A stretch of DNA of 64,000 nucleotides from the NCBI GenBank assembly GCA_022009855.1, contig CP091727.1, positions 4,960,001 to 5,024,000 on the forward strand. Direction: 5' to 3'. The translations under genes were made by a program, and so were the position numbers. The first letter of the stretch is position 1; the number at the start of each line of letters is the position of its first letter. Below are positions 29,128-39,540 of the stretch, in pieces. The notes beneath the pieces are model-generated. The model searched no databases and was not told the DNA's origin. It saw only the letters and a program-made list of their open reading frames with translations. The DNA is from Lentisphaeria bacterium. GTDB lineage: Bacteria; Verrucomicrobiota; Lentisphaeria; Victivallales; Victivallaceae.

Positions 29128-29330
29128 ATGAGCCAATTTCAAAAGTTTTGGCTCTTGTTTGTTGAGCCAATTTCAAAAAGATTGGCTTTTTCTTGTAAAG
29201 AACTCTTTTTCTCATGTGCAAGCCCATCTTGACACATCCAGTACGACTTTTTTCAAAAAAGCCGTAAAAAATCGATTTTTTGTGTAAACCTCCCTTCCCG
29301 TTACCACGGGAGTTCCTGTTTTTCAATTTC
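29128..29330 (-). repeat. Solo IS-A tail with a doubled terminus
   Basis: Two IS-A-like ends lie in tandem: GAGCCAATTTCAAAAG...TTGGCTC (29132-29156), then GAGCCAATTTCAAAAAGATT... (29165 on). The usual hairpins, the AGGGAGG-like sequence and CCCGTTACCACGGG follow. No transposase remains. It forms the leader of the Asp-box protein gene. A 66-codon open frame through it is a by-product of the repeat, not a supported gene. Confidence 0.65.
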
Positions 29331-29578
29331 TAAAGTTTTCCTAAAACTGGTTCGATGAGAAGTACTAATGACTCGTGCGAAATAAGAGAAAAACGTTGAC
29401 TCGGCGACGAGCCGGAACCTGATTTGCGGCGGAAACGCTGAGAAAATTTTGTTTGGCGGTAAAAACGGCCCGAAAGGCCGGATTTGGTACTGAAAACTTG
29501 AAAATTTAGGCGTAAGCCATCCTGCATTGGCAACAATGCGTGTTGTTTGACAAATTTACTTTTTTATGACAGGCGAAG
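29331..29578. other. Non-coding stretch between IS-A tail and the next transposase
   Basis: About 250 bp with small hairpins (GACTCGGCGACGAGCC, CGGCCCGAAAGGCCGG) and no open frame worth reporting. It is likely the end of the neighbouring IS plus old IS-A-related sequence. Confidence 0.35.
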
Positions 29579-30876
29579 CTAAGCGGCGTCGGCAAAAGTT
29601 TTGTAGCAACGGATTTTATCCGGTTGCTCCAGAACCAACGCGGCGGCCACGGCGGTTAAGCTCAGAGTCAAGTGCGCGATGGTCATCTGGTTGCGGATGG
29701 CGCGGTATTTGTACTGCGACATTTCCTCGACTTCGCGAGGCCCGAGGCGGGAGAAATAACGTTCCGCTTCAGTCCGGCATTTATAGGTGTCCTTAAAGCG
29801 TTTCGACTCTCTGGGCACCTGGCTGCGATGATCATCGGTAATGTCGATATAGGCGGTACAGCCGTAACATTTGCCGGTACAGAAATGGTCATGGTCGATT
29901 GGGCATTGCGGCGGTAAAGCGGCCTTTTCCCGTTTGGTCCCGGCGACAATCGGACAACGAAATTTCTTGCGGGTTCGGGCTCCATCCGGGCTGATGCCGT
30001 AAAATTTCATTTCCAGACCGGCCTGACACAGCGGCAGTCCGTGCGGCCCCACGGTTTTGTCCGGCTGCTGATTGCGGCGGTTCAACGGAATGAACGGTTC
30101 GGCTTTAAGTTTTTCGACAATGAAGTTATAAAGTTCGCGGTCATCGTATCCGGCATCGCCGAGAAAGATGCGCCCTTTTTCTGACCGTAGATTCGCACGA
30201 ACTTTTTCAGTAGCGCCTTGGCTACTTTGCCGTCGGTGCGGTTGTTCGGCAGGGTAACTTCGATAAGAGGAATACCCTCACCGCTGAGCAGGACGTGGGT
30301 ACGGTAGCCCCAGAACCAGGTAAAGGTTTTCTTCTTATCGCCGCTCGGTTGTTTGATGTAGGAATAATAACTGAGCGTTGCCATGGGATTGCGCTTGATC
30401 TTGGTGGCTTTGTCGAGCTTACGGTTGGGATTCTTGGGATTGTTGTGCTTGGTGTTGGCCTTGATCGGTTTAGAATCGGCCATAATGACCTCCAGCGTGG
30501 CGATGCCTTTTTCAACCAGCAGTTTGCCGGAAGTATGAAAAAAGTTTCGATTTCGGAGTTATTCGTATCGGTCAGGAAGCGCGAAAAAACGGGACGCATC
30601 GGGAATCCGGCCTGGGTTGAAACCGCACATTTCGGCAAGGATCGGACGGCTTTCCAGATCCCGGACCAGGTCGGAAATGCATTTGATGTGAGCCGATTGT
30701 TTGTAGATCAGCGCCTTGAAATAGGCGGAACGCCGATAGCCACGGCGGCCGAGTTCGGGAAAATCCGGCTGGTCGTAGATCAGATCGAAAGCGCGGAAAA
30801 GTGCATCGTATTTTTTCAGGAATGGGCACGAATCGATTAGGCCGTAGTAGTCATAAAACAGTGAATTTTGCATCAT
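29579..30876 (-). pseudogene. DDE transposase with Cys/His insert, several frame breaks
   Basis: About 430 residues in pieces. The N-terminus (30559-30876) has FRAFDLIYDQPDFPELGRRG. The middle (30082-30483 frame) has Asp in LEVIMADSKPIKANTKH and WFWGYRTHVLLSGEGIP. A second Asp falls in GDAGYDD near 30160. The C-terminal part (29579-30085) has CPIDHDHFCTGKCYGC and Glu in KCRTEAERYFSRLG. At least three one-base breaks occur. The family resembles IS4/IS1182 relatives. Ends were not identified. Confidence 0.65.
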
Positions 30877-31020
30877 ATTTTTCCTCTTTTTGAGTGGTTA
30901 ATTGTTGTCCCGCAAGATATTACAATATATCACCAAGAGGAGGAATTTTCAAGGGCAAACGACTCAAAAGTCGTTAATTATAAAGCGTTTAACGCATTAC
31001 GCAGAACACAGTGAGAAGTA

Positions 31021-32057
31021 CTATACAACGGAGAAAATGGAAAAGCAAGCAGAAAATCCGTGGGAGCTGAAAGATTTTCTGCAACACCCTGCAAAAATGT
31101 CACTCGAGGAAATTTCGGAAGCGATTTTCCTGCGAATGTCGGCGAAAGCAAAGGCATTGGATCGGCGTGTCGGATGTCTTCGAGGCGGCGCGAGTGGAAG
31201 TTTGGAAGCGTAAACCCAGGCAATGGAAGTAGCGAAAAGGCAAAGTTGGAAATGGTTATCGACGGCGGACAAGTTGCGGCACTGAGAATCAAGAGAGCCG
31301 ATTTCGTGCTTGATTTCCTTGAATCCGCTTTCGATTTTCCATCTGGCGGAATAATATTCGATCATCCGTTCGGCAGGGAGCGAAAGATCGGTCGTGACCA
31401 ACGGGAAAGCAAAGTTGCGGTAGTAAACGAAGATGACTTTGACCCGGCATTTCAATGCTTTGGACATGCAGATGATCTCGGAAAAAGAGATCTCGCGTTC
31501 CTTACCGTACACATGAATTTCAGCAGTCCGCGCCTGATTTCGGAGTTGAGTGGAAAGTTCTCTGACGTTCGGGGAGTCTTTTCCCATACCTGGGAGCACG
31601 CCCGCGCTTTTTACGCGCGGGCCGGGAAGATCGAAAATGGCTGCGGAAACCCGCAGCCTGGACAGGATATGAACGGAGCCGGAAATATGCGCCCGGACTT
31701 CTTTGATGAGCGGAGCGGAACAAAACCAGGAATCGGAAACGATAAGGATGCTGTTCTGCGTGAACTTTCCGGCAATGCCGATGATCCGTTGGGCGGCGAT
31801 GCCGGATTTGGTCTTGAGCCATTCCGCATACGGCAACTTGGCGCTGGATTTGACCTTTTTTGCGAGAGGCTTGTAAAGTCCCTGTGCGAGGGGCAGGAAT
31901 GCCCAGCGGTGGTGGATAAAGCGAAGCAGCCCGACTACGACTCGGCAGTTTCCCCAGATGTATTTGGCCGAGTTCATTTTGGCGGCATGATCGAAATGAG
32001 TTGCGCAATCCTGAATCTTTTTCCCGGTTTTCGGGCTGAGCTCGTCGTCAAGCGCCA
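31021..32057 (-). pseudogene. IS4-superfamily transposase, 3' part
   Basis: It encodes the catalytic core: LALDDELSPKTGKKIQDCAT (first Asp region), SILIVSDSWFCSAPLI (second Asp region) and YSARWKIESGFKEIKHEIGS (Glu region). At its 5' edge the codons CTG GCG CTT are the target duplicated by the IS66. Joined to 34469-34739 it gives an uninterrupted frame reading GRILLAL-DDELSP. Confidence 0.8.
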
Positions 32058-32125
32058 GTATATGCCCAGTGAGCCCCATGGTGAGGAGGAAGAGGGATTT
32101 TTTTGAGTGGGAATTTACCAAAAGA

Positions 32126-32163
32126 TGAATGCCGTCGGGCTATGATGACCGCCCGACGGCATT
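32126..32163 (-). terminator. Terminator-like palindrome at the end of IS66
   Basis: AATGCCGTCGGGC and GCCCGACGGCATT form a 13-bp perfect stem about 30 bp downstream of the tnpC stop. The same kind of palindrome with a changed stem (AATGCCGTCTGGCG) is kept in the IS66 tail fragment at 19133, so the structure is conserved. Confidence 0.6.
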
Positions 32164-32190
32164 CCCCTCTTCATAATAATGAGCCCGAGC

Positions 32191-33674
32191 TCATTGACTA
32201 CTTTGTTTCGCCCCTGGGATCAGCGAATCAATCTGCCCTGCCGGAGTAGAATTCAAACGAGGCAGAACGTCTTCGAGCCACTTGCGAAAGCAGATACGGT
32301 TCGCTTTGCATGTCGCAGCGAACGAATACAGAATAGCGAGACGCTGCCCTCCGGCTTCACTGCCGGCAAAGAGGCAATTCTTTCGGATGATCGCAATTCC
32401 CCGGTTGAGCCGTTCGGCCGGATTGTTGTCGATGTTTAACCGGGCATCTTTCAGGAATTTCTTGAGTTCTTCTTCAATGTTCAACGCATAAGAGACGGCT
32501 TGAGCGACCGGAGATGACGGACGTTCCGACTCTTTGAGAGCTCGGCACTGTTCAAAAAAATCCCGGACGAACTTCTGTGATTGCCGGCGTGCCTCCTTGC
32601 GCGCATGAAAGAGAGCGGTATCCGTTCCCTTTTTTCTGCCCGCTCTTTTGCCACACGCTCAATCCGGTACAGGGCTTGTATCAGTTTCAGCGGAGCCTCT
32701 GCTTTCGTATATCCTCTTTCAACAGCTTGCAGAAAACGTCTGCGGACATGAGCCCAGCAACAGGCAACCTCGCAGTCCAGTTTTCATAGGCCACGTAAGA
32801 GTCTCTGATGATTGTTCCGGAGTAATCTCCGAGCAGACTTTCTGCAACATCCGGGACCGGGACGGCGAAAAGTGATAAGCTGTCATCGGCGGACCGACTC
32901 CCGTCAATCGGCACCACAAATACGCTTGCTTACACTTCTTTGCTCCCTTGGCCATCAATTTGATGAATGTTTCGTCCGCATGGAGGATATCGCATTGCAT
33001 AATCCGGTCGACCATCCGCTCATAAAGGGGCTGCAAAGCGTCTGCCGTACGTTTGTAGAGATCTTCCAGCGTAGACGGAGCCACCGGAAGTCTCTCGTTG
33101 CCGAACATCCGCGCCTGACGTTCCAGGGGGATGGCATTCTCCACTTTATCCGCAACAACTTTGGCAATGAAAGAGGCGTCATAACGGGTTCTGCCGCTGA
33201 CTGAATCAAACACATCCCCGGGGCGGGAGCCGTAACAACACCGCGCAGCGTGTCCGAGGGATCGGCATATTTGGCGCGTTTGAAATGAATCACATACAAC
33301 CCGGTTCGATAAGCGATCCGCTCGCTTTCATCATAACCGATCAGAATCATTCCCAGACGCTCTTCTTCTGGAACATCGATCACGCGTTCTTCCCGCGGCA
33401 GGTCGGCGGGAATCTCGGAAAGCGCATTCGCTTGACGGACTTTCCGTTCATGTTCGGCTACCGTAGCCGTAGGGACTTCTTTCGGGGATTCAGGTGACAT
33501 CTCTTCGGGAAAAAGCGAGGGCGTGTCATCCCGGGGAATATAATGTTCCGTTTTGGAACCGAACAACTGCCGTCTGAACCACGCCAGCTCATTGCTGAGC
33601 TTTTCAACTTCCTCAGCCAGATCTCGGATAGCGACTCGCGCCTCTGCCAATGTTGTAACTTCCGGTAATATCAT
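32191..33674 (-). CDS. tnpC: IS66 transposase TnpC, frameshifted
   Basis: About 495 residues in frame pieces. A leucine-rich N-terminal coiled coil (LAEEVEKLSNELAWFRRQLF) precedes FGSKTEHY, then a central region with CDILHADETFIKLMAKG (catalytic Asp region). Another piece has GDYSGTIIRDSYVAYENW (second Asp), and the C-terminus has DNNPAERLNRGIAIIRKNCL (Glu region) plus GSEAGGQRLAILYS. There are at least three one-base breaks between 33240 and 32480. Confidence 0.8.
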
Positions 33675-33715
33675 AATGAAAATATACCGGAAACTTCCTC
33701 AAGTTTCAAGCTCTG

Positions 33716-34057
33716 TCAAGACTTTTTCGAGTATCTTTTGTAATAACGCTGCGGTTTGATCCCTGACAAGATCGCTGCAAGCTCTCGACAGGTCAATTCG
33801 ATCCGGCCATCAACGGATTGAGGAATATGAAAGCCTCCCTGCTCAAGTCGTTTCATCCAGATCACAAAACCGCCGTCCTCCCATTGCAGTAACTTCACCA
33901 GCTTTTTATTCCGGCTGAAGAAGGCGAACACATGACCTGATTCCGGATCCTGCTTGATATACTCTTCCACCGCCCCTGCGAGACCGTCGAACGATTTTCG
34001 CAGGTTTATCGGAGTTGGGCAGTAGTAGATCTTTACCGAGCCGCTGATGCCGAACAT
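33716..34057 (-). CDS. tnpB: IS66 accessory protein TnpB (Orf2)
   Basis: 113 residues with the hallmark IS66 Orf2 core: NLRKSFDGLAGAVEEYI, FAFFSRNKKLVKLLQWEDGG and WMKRLEQGGF. Intact. It follows tnpA with overlap and precedes the TnpC transposase. Confidence 0.92.
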   Translation of the reverse strand: MFGISGSVKIYYCPTPINLRKSFDGLAGAVEEYIKQDPESGHVFAFFSRNKKLVKLLQWEDGGFVIWMKRLEQGGFHIPQSVDGRIELTCRELAAILSGIKPQRYYKRYSKKS

Positions 34058-34377
34058 GACCGTGCCTTGAGTAGATTCAACACTTCGGACAGTGTAGTGC
34101 CATCGAAACCTTTCTCGATTGCGATTTCTATGCCGTCAACCAGCAACCGAATCCCGGAACCATTCCTTGCATCTGTCTGCAATGGTTTGACCTCTACCAG
34201 CTCCAGCGATTCAGGGTCGCTCGCATCATCCTGGCGTGCCTTTTGCAACACTCGGATCCAGCGGCGAGTACTTTCGTAAGGAAGTTCCTTCAGTTCGCTG
34301 TATTCTTGAATCGTCAGACCGCTGTCCCAATATTCGGACAGTTGCGCCTCCCAATAATCTCGTCCTTCGCGTCCCAT
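34033..34377 (-). CDS. tnpA: IS66 accessory protein TnpA
   Basis: 114 residues with the helix-turn-helix region YWEAQLSEYWDSGLTIQEYS and ELPYESTRRWIRVLQ, and C-terminal GIRLLVDGIEIAIEKGFDG. It overlaps tnpB by 25 bp, as is usual in IS66 operons, implying translational coupling. Its precise biochemical role in transposition is unknown for the family. Confidence 0.85.
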   Translation of the reverse strand: MGREGRDYWEAQLSEYWDSGLTIQEYSELKELPYESTRRWIRVLQKARQDDASDPESLELVEVKPLQTDARNGSGIRLLVDGIEIAIEKGFDGTTLSEVLNLLKARSCSASAAR

Positions 34378-34468
34378 GCCGTTCTCCCATTATTACGGTT
34401 TGTGGAAGAACATACCACACTGTCTGACTCAAATCCAGATGGGGCTGGCTGGGCGCTTACAAGCGCCA

Positions 34469-34739
34469 GAAGAATACGCCCGTCAACAGACGGATCGCCG
34501 AGTTCGAGGAGCAACGCATCCCAAAGTTTGCGCCACGGGATTTTTCCGGAATTGATGAAATTGTAAAACCGTTTGAGCGTGAAATGGCTTGGAATGAAAT
34601 TGGAAAAACACCGGAATATCGAGCTGATTCTTCCGGGTTGAACTCCGGCGACAAGTCCGATGATGATGATTTGGAAAATGGGTTGACGATAAAATGGGAT
34701 TTCGTTGGTTGCCTTACCGAGCAATTCGTTGAATTTCAT
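34469..34739 (-). pseudogene. IS4-superfamily transposase, 5' part
   Basis: It starts MKFNELLGKATNEIPFYRQP with SD TGGAGGAAAC and continues VQPGRISSIFRCFSNFIPSH to DPSVDGRILLAL, where the IS66 begins. It is the N-terminal piece of the gene continuing at 32057. Confidence 0.8.
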
Positions 34740-34830
34740 CACTGTTTCCTCCAGTTGGTTGCGATCTGTGGTAATATAGCACAATCGACTTTTGGAGTTG
34801 CCATTTCAGGCATTGATAATCAACGACTTA

Positions 34831-35106
34831 CGTTGGAAATTTGACACACGGAAAGGGGCCTGTGAGCGATGAAACCAAAATTTTCACCAAAAATGACAAA
34901 AACGGCGACAAGTGCGCCTCAGGAGGGCAGGAATCAGGCTTAAAATTGATTTTTTGAGCGGGAAGTCGCAATTTTAGTCCGTCCTTGGCGCTTCCCCGGT
35001 CAGCCAAAAAAATTCGTGTTTTTTTCAATCAAGGTCGGCACAATAAATTCAGGAACTTCTCTCGATTCGCGGGAGCAGTTCAAAAAAACAGGAAAACTTG
35101 AATTTC
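34831..35106. other. Non-coding DNA between the IS4-like element and IS-A copy 2
   Basis: About 275 bp without an open frame. It contains a weak hairpin (TCTCGATTCGCGGGA) and A/T runs reminiscent of a strongly diverged IS-A tail, but the terminal AGCCAATTTC motif is missing. Confidence 0.35.
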
Positions 35107-36338
35107 AATTTTTAATCGGACTTAAATCAATCTATTCAAGCATGTTGAACAGTTGCTTCACCGTAATGGCGATTACGCCGAACATCAGATGACACAGGAC
35201 TTTCCAATGCCCCTTCACCCTGACATGACGTGCGCCATAGTTGTCTTTCAAATCCGAATTTACCCGCTCAACCGTTGAACGCTCCCGATAACGAATCTTT
35301 CGGGCTGGAGGCAATTCAACCGTTCCTCCCCCGCCGGAGATTGGGATCAATAACCGGAATATGCCCCATCTTTTTCGAAACAGCCTTGATTTCTTCCGCG
35401 TCATAGGCGCAATCCGCTAAATCATACAGAATTTTTGCTCGTGCCGAAGACATCTGTATCAAAGGGATTGCCGCTTGACTGTCGTGCAATGAGACTGAAC
35501 TTAAAATCGCAGCTAGTGGAACTTCCCCGTCCCCAACCGCAAGATGGAGTTTGTAGCCGCACCAATAGGACGTTTTACCTTTGCTGTCGCGTTTACCGCC
35601 CCAGTCGCAACCTTGCGGGAGATCGGCAAGATTCTCCGGTAGTGTTTGATGCGGTTGCAATTCAAGCCGCCGGGTTTTGATCTCTGCGATTTCCTGTTTG
35701 GACAACGCCGCTTTCTCCGCTATACTTTTTCGCCCGCGTTTCTTCTTGAGCTTGAGCTTCGGCTTGTTTTTGCGGCAAGCTTTTTTCGCGACCGATGATT
35801 GCGGTTGAATCAAGGCTTGCGTGTCCCACCAATTTGTCGGTATAATTTTCCCGAACAACTGCCGCATGGATTGCATTGCAGACTTTCTCCCGGGAAAAAA
35901 TTCCGAACGCTCTTGAAAATGTCGCTTCGGATGGGACTTCTCCTCGATATTCCCAACCGCAAAGCCTGCGTAAACTCGGATTTGTTTTCAAATTTTCAAT
36001 CAACCCCTTCGTCGTCGGAAAGTCATAGACCGCTTTCAAGAAAAATGCCCGAAGCATTTTCTCCCGGTCTTTCATCGGCCGTCCCAATCCGCTCCAGCGT
36101 AGCGTGCTGGTGATGAATCGTGACGGCTTAATCATTTCAACAATTCGCAAAAACTCCTTCATTTTTGCGGTTAATTCGCACAATTCTTCTTCCAGCAGTG
36201 GAAAAAGATATGTTTCCATTGTAAAGTAAAGCTTCGGCAGATCGTTCATTTTTCCTCCAGGTTTGGTACCCCTAAGTTAAAATGAACCTTCTGCCTCTTT
36301 TTTCATCCCCAAAAATTAAAAACTTTTGAAATTACCTC
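35107..36338 (-). mobile_element. IS-A copy 2, lacking a recognisable tail
   Basis: The head end (CTTTTGAAATTACCTC, ending 36338) is intact and the transposase is like copies 3-5. At the 3' side homology to the other copies ends at CAATTTTTAATCGGACTTAAATC (from 35107) and the usual hairpin tail is absent. The head is inserted in another IS-A-like tail (36339-36450). Confidence 0.7.
35132..36249 (-). CDS. IS-A transposase, frameshifted
   Basis: Same protein as at 17534, beginning MNDLPKLYFTMETYLFPLLE. Two breaks: one extra T in the run at ~35785 (after AIIGREK) and an extra C at ~35331 (in DPNPRRGG). Motifs HASLDSTAI, LADCAYDAEEI and ERSTVERVNSDLK are all present across the pieces. Confidence 0.8.
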
Positions 36339-36450
36339 TGTTGATAATTTTTCGTGTGTCAAAACCGTTTTGACATATCATCTGCGAATCTTTCTCGAAA
36401 AAAACGTGAATCAACAAATTTCTGTGTGGACCTCCTTTCCAACCTTGCCG
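36339..36450 (-). repeat. Solo IS-A-like tail, third diverged type
   Basis: It contains the perfect palindrome TGTCAAAACGGTTTTGACA (36357-36375) in the position of the central tail stem, and GGAAAGGAGGTCCACAC on the minus strand matching the AAGGAGG box of other tails. It is interrupted by IS-A copy 2. Confidence 0.5.
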
Positions 36451-36546
36451 GGATATAACTTTATAGTATTTTCCTGCATTTTTCCTTTCTATGCAACCTT
36501 TATTCAAAAACAGCTAACAGACAAGAGTGCGGAGCAATTGATGCTT

Positions 36547-37596
36547 TTAAGATACCGTTTTCAAGCGAAAGCGCTTTCCCGCTCCAAAATCAAAGGCTTT
36601 TCCGGAACTATTGTATGCCGCAGAATCAAAGATGCGTTCTTTCGGTGAATCGGATCTGTTGATCAGCAGAACACGATAACCTTTTGACATTTGCTGAACC
36701 CAGGTGCGTGTATGATTTGCATCGAACATGTCTACGGGAATACCGGGTTTCCCGTGTTCAGCAGAAACGATTTTCCGTGCAAGTTCAAGACCCTTTTCAT
36801 TCAAACGCAGCATATTGTCGGAAAGATCGATCGCACCAGAAGAAACAAGAATGAAAGAAAGAAGTACTTTTAACTCATTTTCATGCGCACGGACCAAAGT
36901 TTCATTTCCTAAAGAAAATGGAGCGAAAGGTTTATCATGTTCCGGATCATTGAATACGGCACAGAAACGGATTTTTTGCTGATCGGGGTCATCGGCTGTC
37001 TCCAATGAACGGCAAAGAGTAAAATCGGGGTCATTGCCCCCAATGTTTTCCGCCACCCACATGGTTCCGGCAACAGAGACACTGTTATACTTGATCTTTT
37101 TCCCAAATGGAATGGATATCTGCGCCTACTCGTACAGATGACACATACCTGTTTCCTGCACAATAGGGATAATTACAGCCCAAGAGCATGGCGCGGTCGT
37201 TAATCCCTTCTGCGCCGCAGACTGGACGATTCATACGCACGATATCCGTCCCAGGAACTGTCCTGTCATGGAACTGTGCTGCGCAAAGTGTGCTGCAAAG
37301 GAAATTCAATTTGAAATAGCGATATCCCATTTCAGCATAGCGGTCGAAAACATTGCGGATGAAATTACGGGATTTTTCAACAGTCGGATCCAGTACGAAT
37401 CCATAACGGCGCATGCATGAAAAGGCCAAACAAGCATGTCCGTTTTTGCCGAGAAGCATCATTTCATCGGGCAGGTACTGAGAAATGCGCGCATGCGGTT
37501 CTGCGATGGACGGCACAACCCAAAGCCCTGGTTCAAACCCCATTTTTATCAATTTCCCAGAATTTTTTCAGACTTATAACATTTGCTTTGTGTCAT
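36547..37596 (-). CDS. GH36/melibiase-like protein, truncated and frameshifted
   Basis: It resembles the catalytic barrel of alpha-galactosidases: KMGFEPGLWVVPSIAEPH, then GYRYFKLNFL (normally an F/Y-x-K-x-D-F strand bearing the nucleophile Asp) and VRVGADIHSIW. Here the nucleophile position reads Asn. The usual large N-terminal beta-domain is missing: from ATG 37596 only ~15 residues (MTQSKCYKSEKILG) precede the barrel. Two one-base breaks occur, near 37552 and 37075. The start overlaps the stop of the CBM9-like gene (ATGA), so it is second in an operon. It could be an inactive remnant or a binding homologue. Confidence 0.55.
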
Positions 37597-38959
37597 TGAA
37601 TCGCCCCCCTCATGAATCCAAAAAGATTATGTCCCTCGGTTACATTAGGAACCGGCGTTTTCTGGGAACCATCAGAACTGTCGGTGCGTACCAACATAAA
37701 TCCGATCTCACCGTTATCAATCTTGAACAGTTCCATCGGAATGGAGATTTCGACGGAAAAACCGCTGGGCAAGCGGCGTCCTGCCGCTGTTACTCCCATG
37801 TCGGCAGCAAAACCGCTCCGTGTTTCGATTCGTGTTCCCGTTCCGGTATAGTTCTGTAATTTTGACAACGCGATACCATGATCTGGTGTTACAATGAACT
37901 CGAAATACTGCCAACCGTTGCCAGGGGCAGTAAAGAACACTTCAAAACCGTCCTTGGTCCAGGGACGAACTGGATCGGTGCTGACATCTTTGCCGGGGAA
38001 AAAACCGGCGAAGCAAATATTTTTTCCATGGAGAGCCGCATACCAGCAAGATTTGTCGCCGGAATTCGTCTCGGATGCAACTGGATGGCAGGAATAACTG
38101 CCACTCCAGACAGCCGCACCATTCCATTCCGTTACAACGCCATCAATCACAATGGAATCCAAACGGGGAATTTTAACAGTCTTCGTTCCACTTTTCCAGT
38201 TTATGGCACTCTCAATGGCCTGCTTCCTGGATTTCAGCCTCGCAAGGGCATCCGCCCTAACCTCCGGGTCGGAATCATTCAGACTTTCCAGAAGAATTTC
38301 TGTTTCAATGTTTAGGATCCGATCCGTAAGATAACGCGCAGGCGTATTACGTCCAGTCAGAAATGTTTTCATGGAAAAAAAGTTCTTGAGTTCCTTTTCG
38401 GAAGAGCGTGTATCAAGGGGTAATGTTCCGGAAGCGGCACCCTTCAGTTCCAGTTTAAATTCCTTCACTGCAAAAGAGCTTTCGCAGCGTCCTGCACAAA
38501 AAGTCGGAGTGACGTAATGCACTCCAGCCGGAACAATCGTTTCGAAATAGTAATCCTTCATTTCTGACGGTTGGACAATACGCTGGAATATCTGCTCATG
38601 AATTCGTTCTTTTTCATGACGAATTCCCGGTTTTTCCGAAAAAAATTCTGAAAGGAAAGATTGCCGCTCCTGTTTCCATTGGTCATCTGGATATTTATGC
38701 ATTTGAGTTTAAAACTGAACACGAGTTTTTTACCCGCTGCCTCCTTCGGAAGCATGAAACTTCCCGTCAACCCGCCCCATTTGCTTTTGGTTCCAGATTT
38801 CATCACGCGAAGAACTCCGTCCGCCAGTTTTTCAACCTTAGCTCCGCCATATTCTCGCAACTGGGATGATGTCTGATCTGTGAGATGATACAGGACCTCG
38901 CCGCCCATTAGGGAGCTTGCAGTTGCCAGTAAGGCATATAAGAACAAACTTTTGTTCAT
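37593..38959 (-). CDS. Secreted protein with CBM9-like domain, frameshifted
   Basis: About 455 residues. A signal peptide MNKSLFLYALLATASSLMG opens the 38558-38959 frame, followed by a jelly-roll-like part (VEKLADGVLRVMKSG, KKLVFSFKLKCIN). After a break near the A-run at ~38640 the second frame has a helical segment (NDSDPEVRADALARLKSRKQ). A C-terminal module follows, IDGVVTEWNGA ... WTKDGFEVFF ... YFEFIVTPDHGIA, that reads like a CBM9-type carbohydrate-binding domain. It probably binds glycan outside the cell, partnering the GH36-like gene. The start has GGGAGG directly abutting the end of the IS-A composite. Confidence 0.65.
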
Positions 38960-39107
38960 AATTTTCCTCCCATGAGCCAATTTCAAAAAGATTGGCTTTT
39001 TTCTTGTAAATAACTCTTTTTCTCATGTGCCAAGCCCATCTTGACACATCCAGTACGACTTTTTTCAAAAAGCCGTAAAAATCGATTTTTTGTGTGAACC
39101 TCCTTCC

Positions 39108-39540
39108 ATGTTAGGTTTTGTCAAGCCACTTTTGTAACTTTTTTCCAGTTTTTCTTATATTCGAAGCGTAATTCCCCTTACCCATGTAACCATAGGTGTC
39201 GTTTTTTGCTAAAATCAAAACTTATTGTATCTCTGTTTCTGTTCTTCAAAAGATATTTTCTTGCACTTCACACCGGCAGCGGGTAAGCCATCGTTCCCAA
39301 CCTTCCATCGACCGCGAACGTTCCAGACATTCGCCGATAATATGCCACATGCGAAAAACGTGTGAATTCGAAGCCTCTGTCTTAAGGTGTCGGATGCAAT
39401 CCGCAACCAAGAGTTTTGTCGAGTAGCCTCTATGTTCAAAAATATCCTTTCGTTCTCCTTAAAATGGCGGTGAGTTTCTCAACCTTTCCTACGGCATCTT
39501 TCGAAGACCAGGAGGTGAAACGAGTTGATTCACCATAAGC
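39108..39540 (-). ncRNA. IS-B 3' non-coding region, bridge-RNA candidate
   Basis: 433 bp downstream of the IS110 transposase stop, almost identical in both copies and longer than needed for a simple end. IS110/IS1111 elements are known to express a structured bridge RNA from a non-coding end. This is the only non-coding segment of the element long enough to hold one. I have not folded it; the assignment is by position. Confidence 0.35.

Larger units (their letters stand above)
32058..34460 (-). mobile_element. IS66-family element
   Basis: 2403 bp. Ends GTATATGCCCAGTGAGCCCC (32058-32077) and GGGGCTGGCTGGGCGCTTAC (34441-34460) are imperfect inverted repeats of the IS66 type (GTAAGCG...). They are flanked by a perfect 8-bp target duplication AAGCGCCA (32050-32057 and 34461-34468), the length typical of the family. 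It encodes TnpA, TnpB and TnpC in the usual order. Confidence 0.92.
30969..34830 (-). mobile_element. IS4-superfamily (IS701-like) element split by an IS66
   Basis: Candidate ends AAGTCGTTAATTATAAAGCG (from 30969) and, reading inward from 34830, AAGTCGTTGATTATCAATGC are inverted repeats. The internal transposase gene is interrupted by the IS66 at 32058-34460. Exact ends carry an uncertainty of a few bases, and I did not define a target duplication. Confidence 0.6.

Noticed and set aside
29126..29326. 66-codon open frame through the IS-A tail (similar frames at 50786-50980 and 38838-39068)
   Set aside because: The frame exists because the repeat lacks stops in that phase; its diverged forms lose it, and no ribosome-binding site precedes the ATG. 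The hairpins explain the conservation better.
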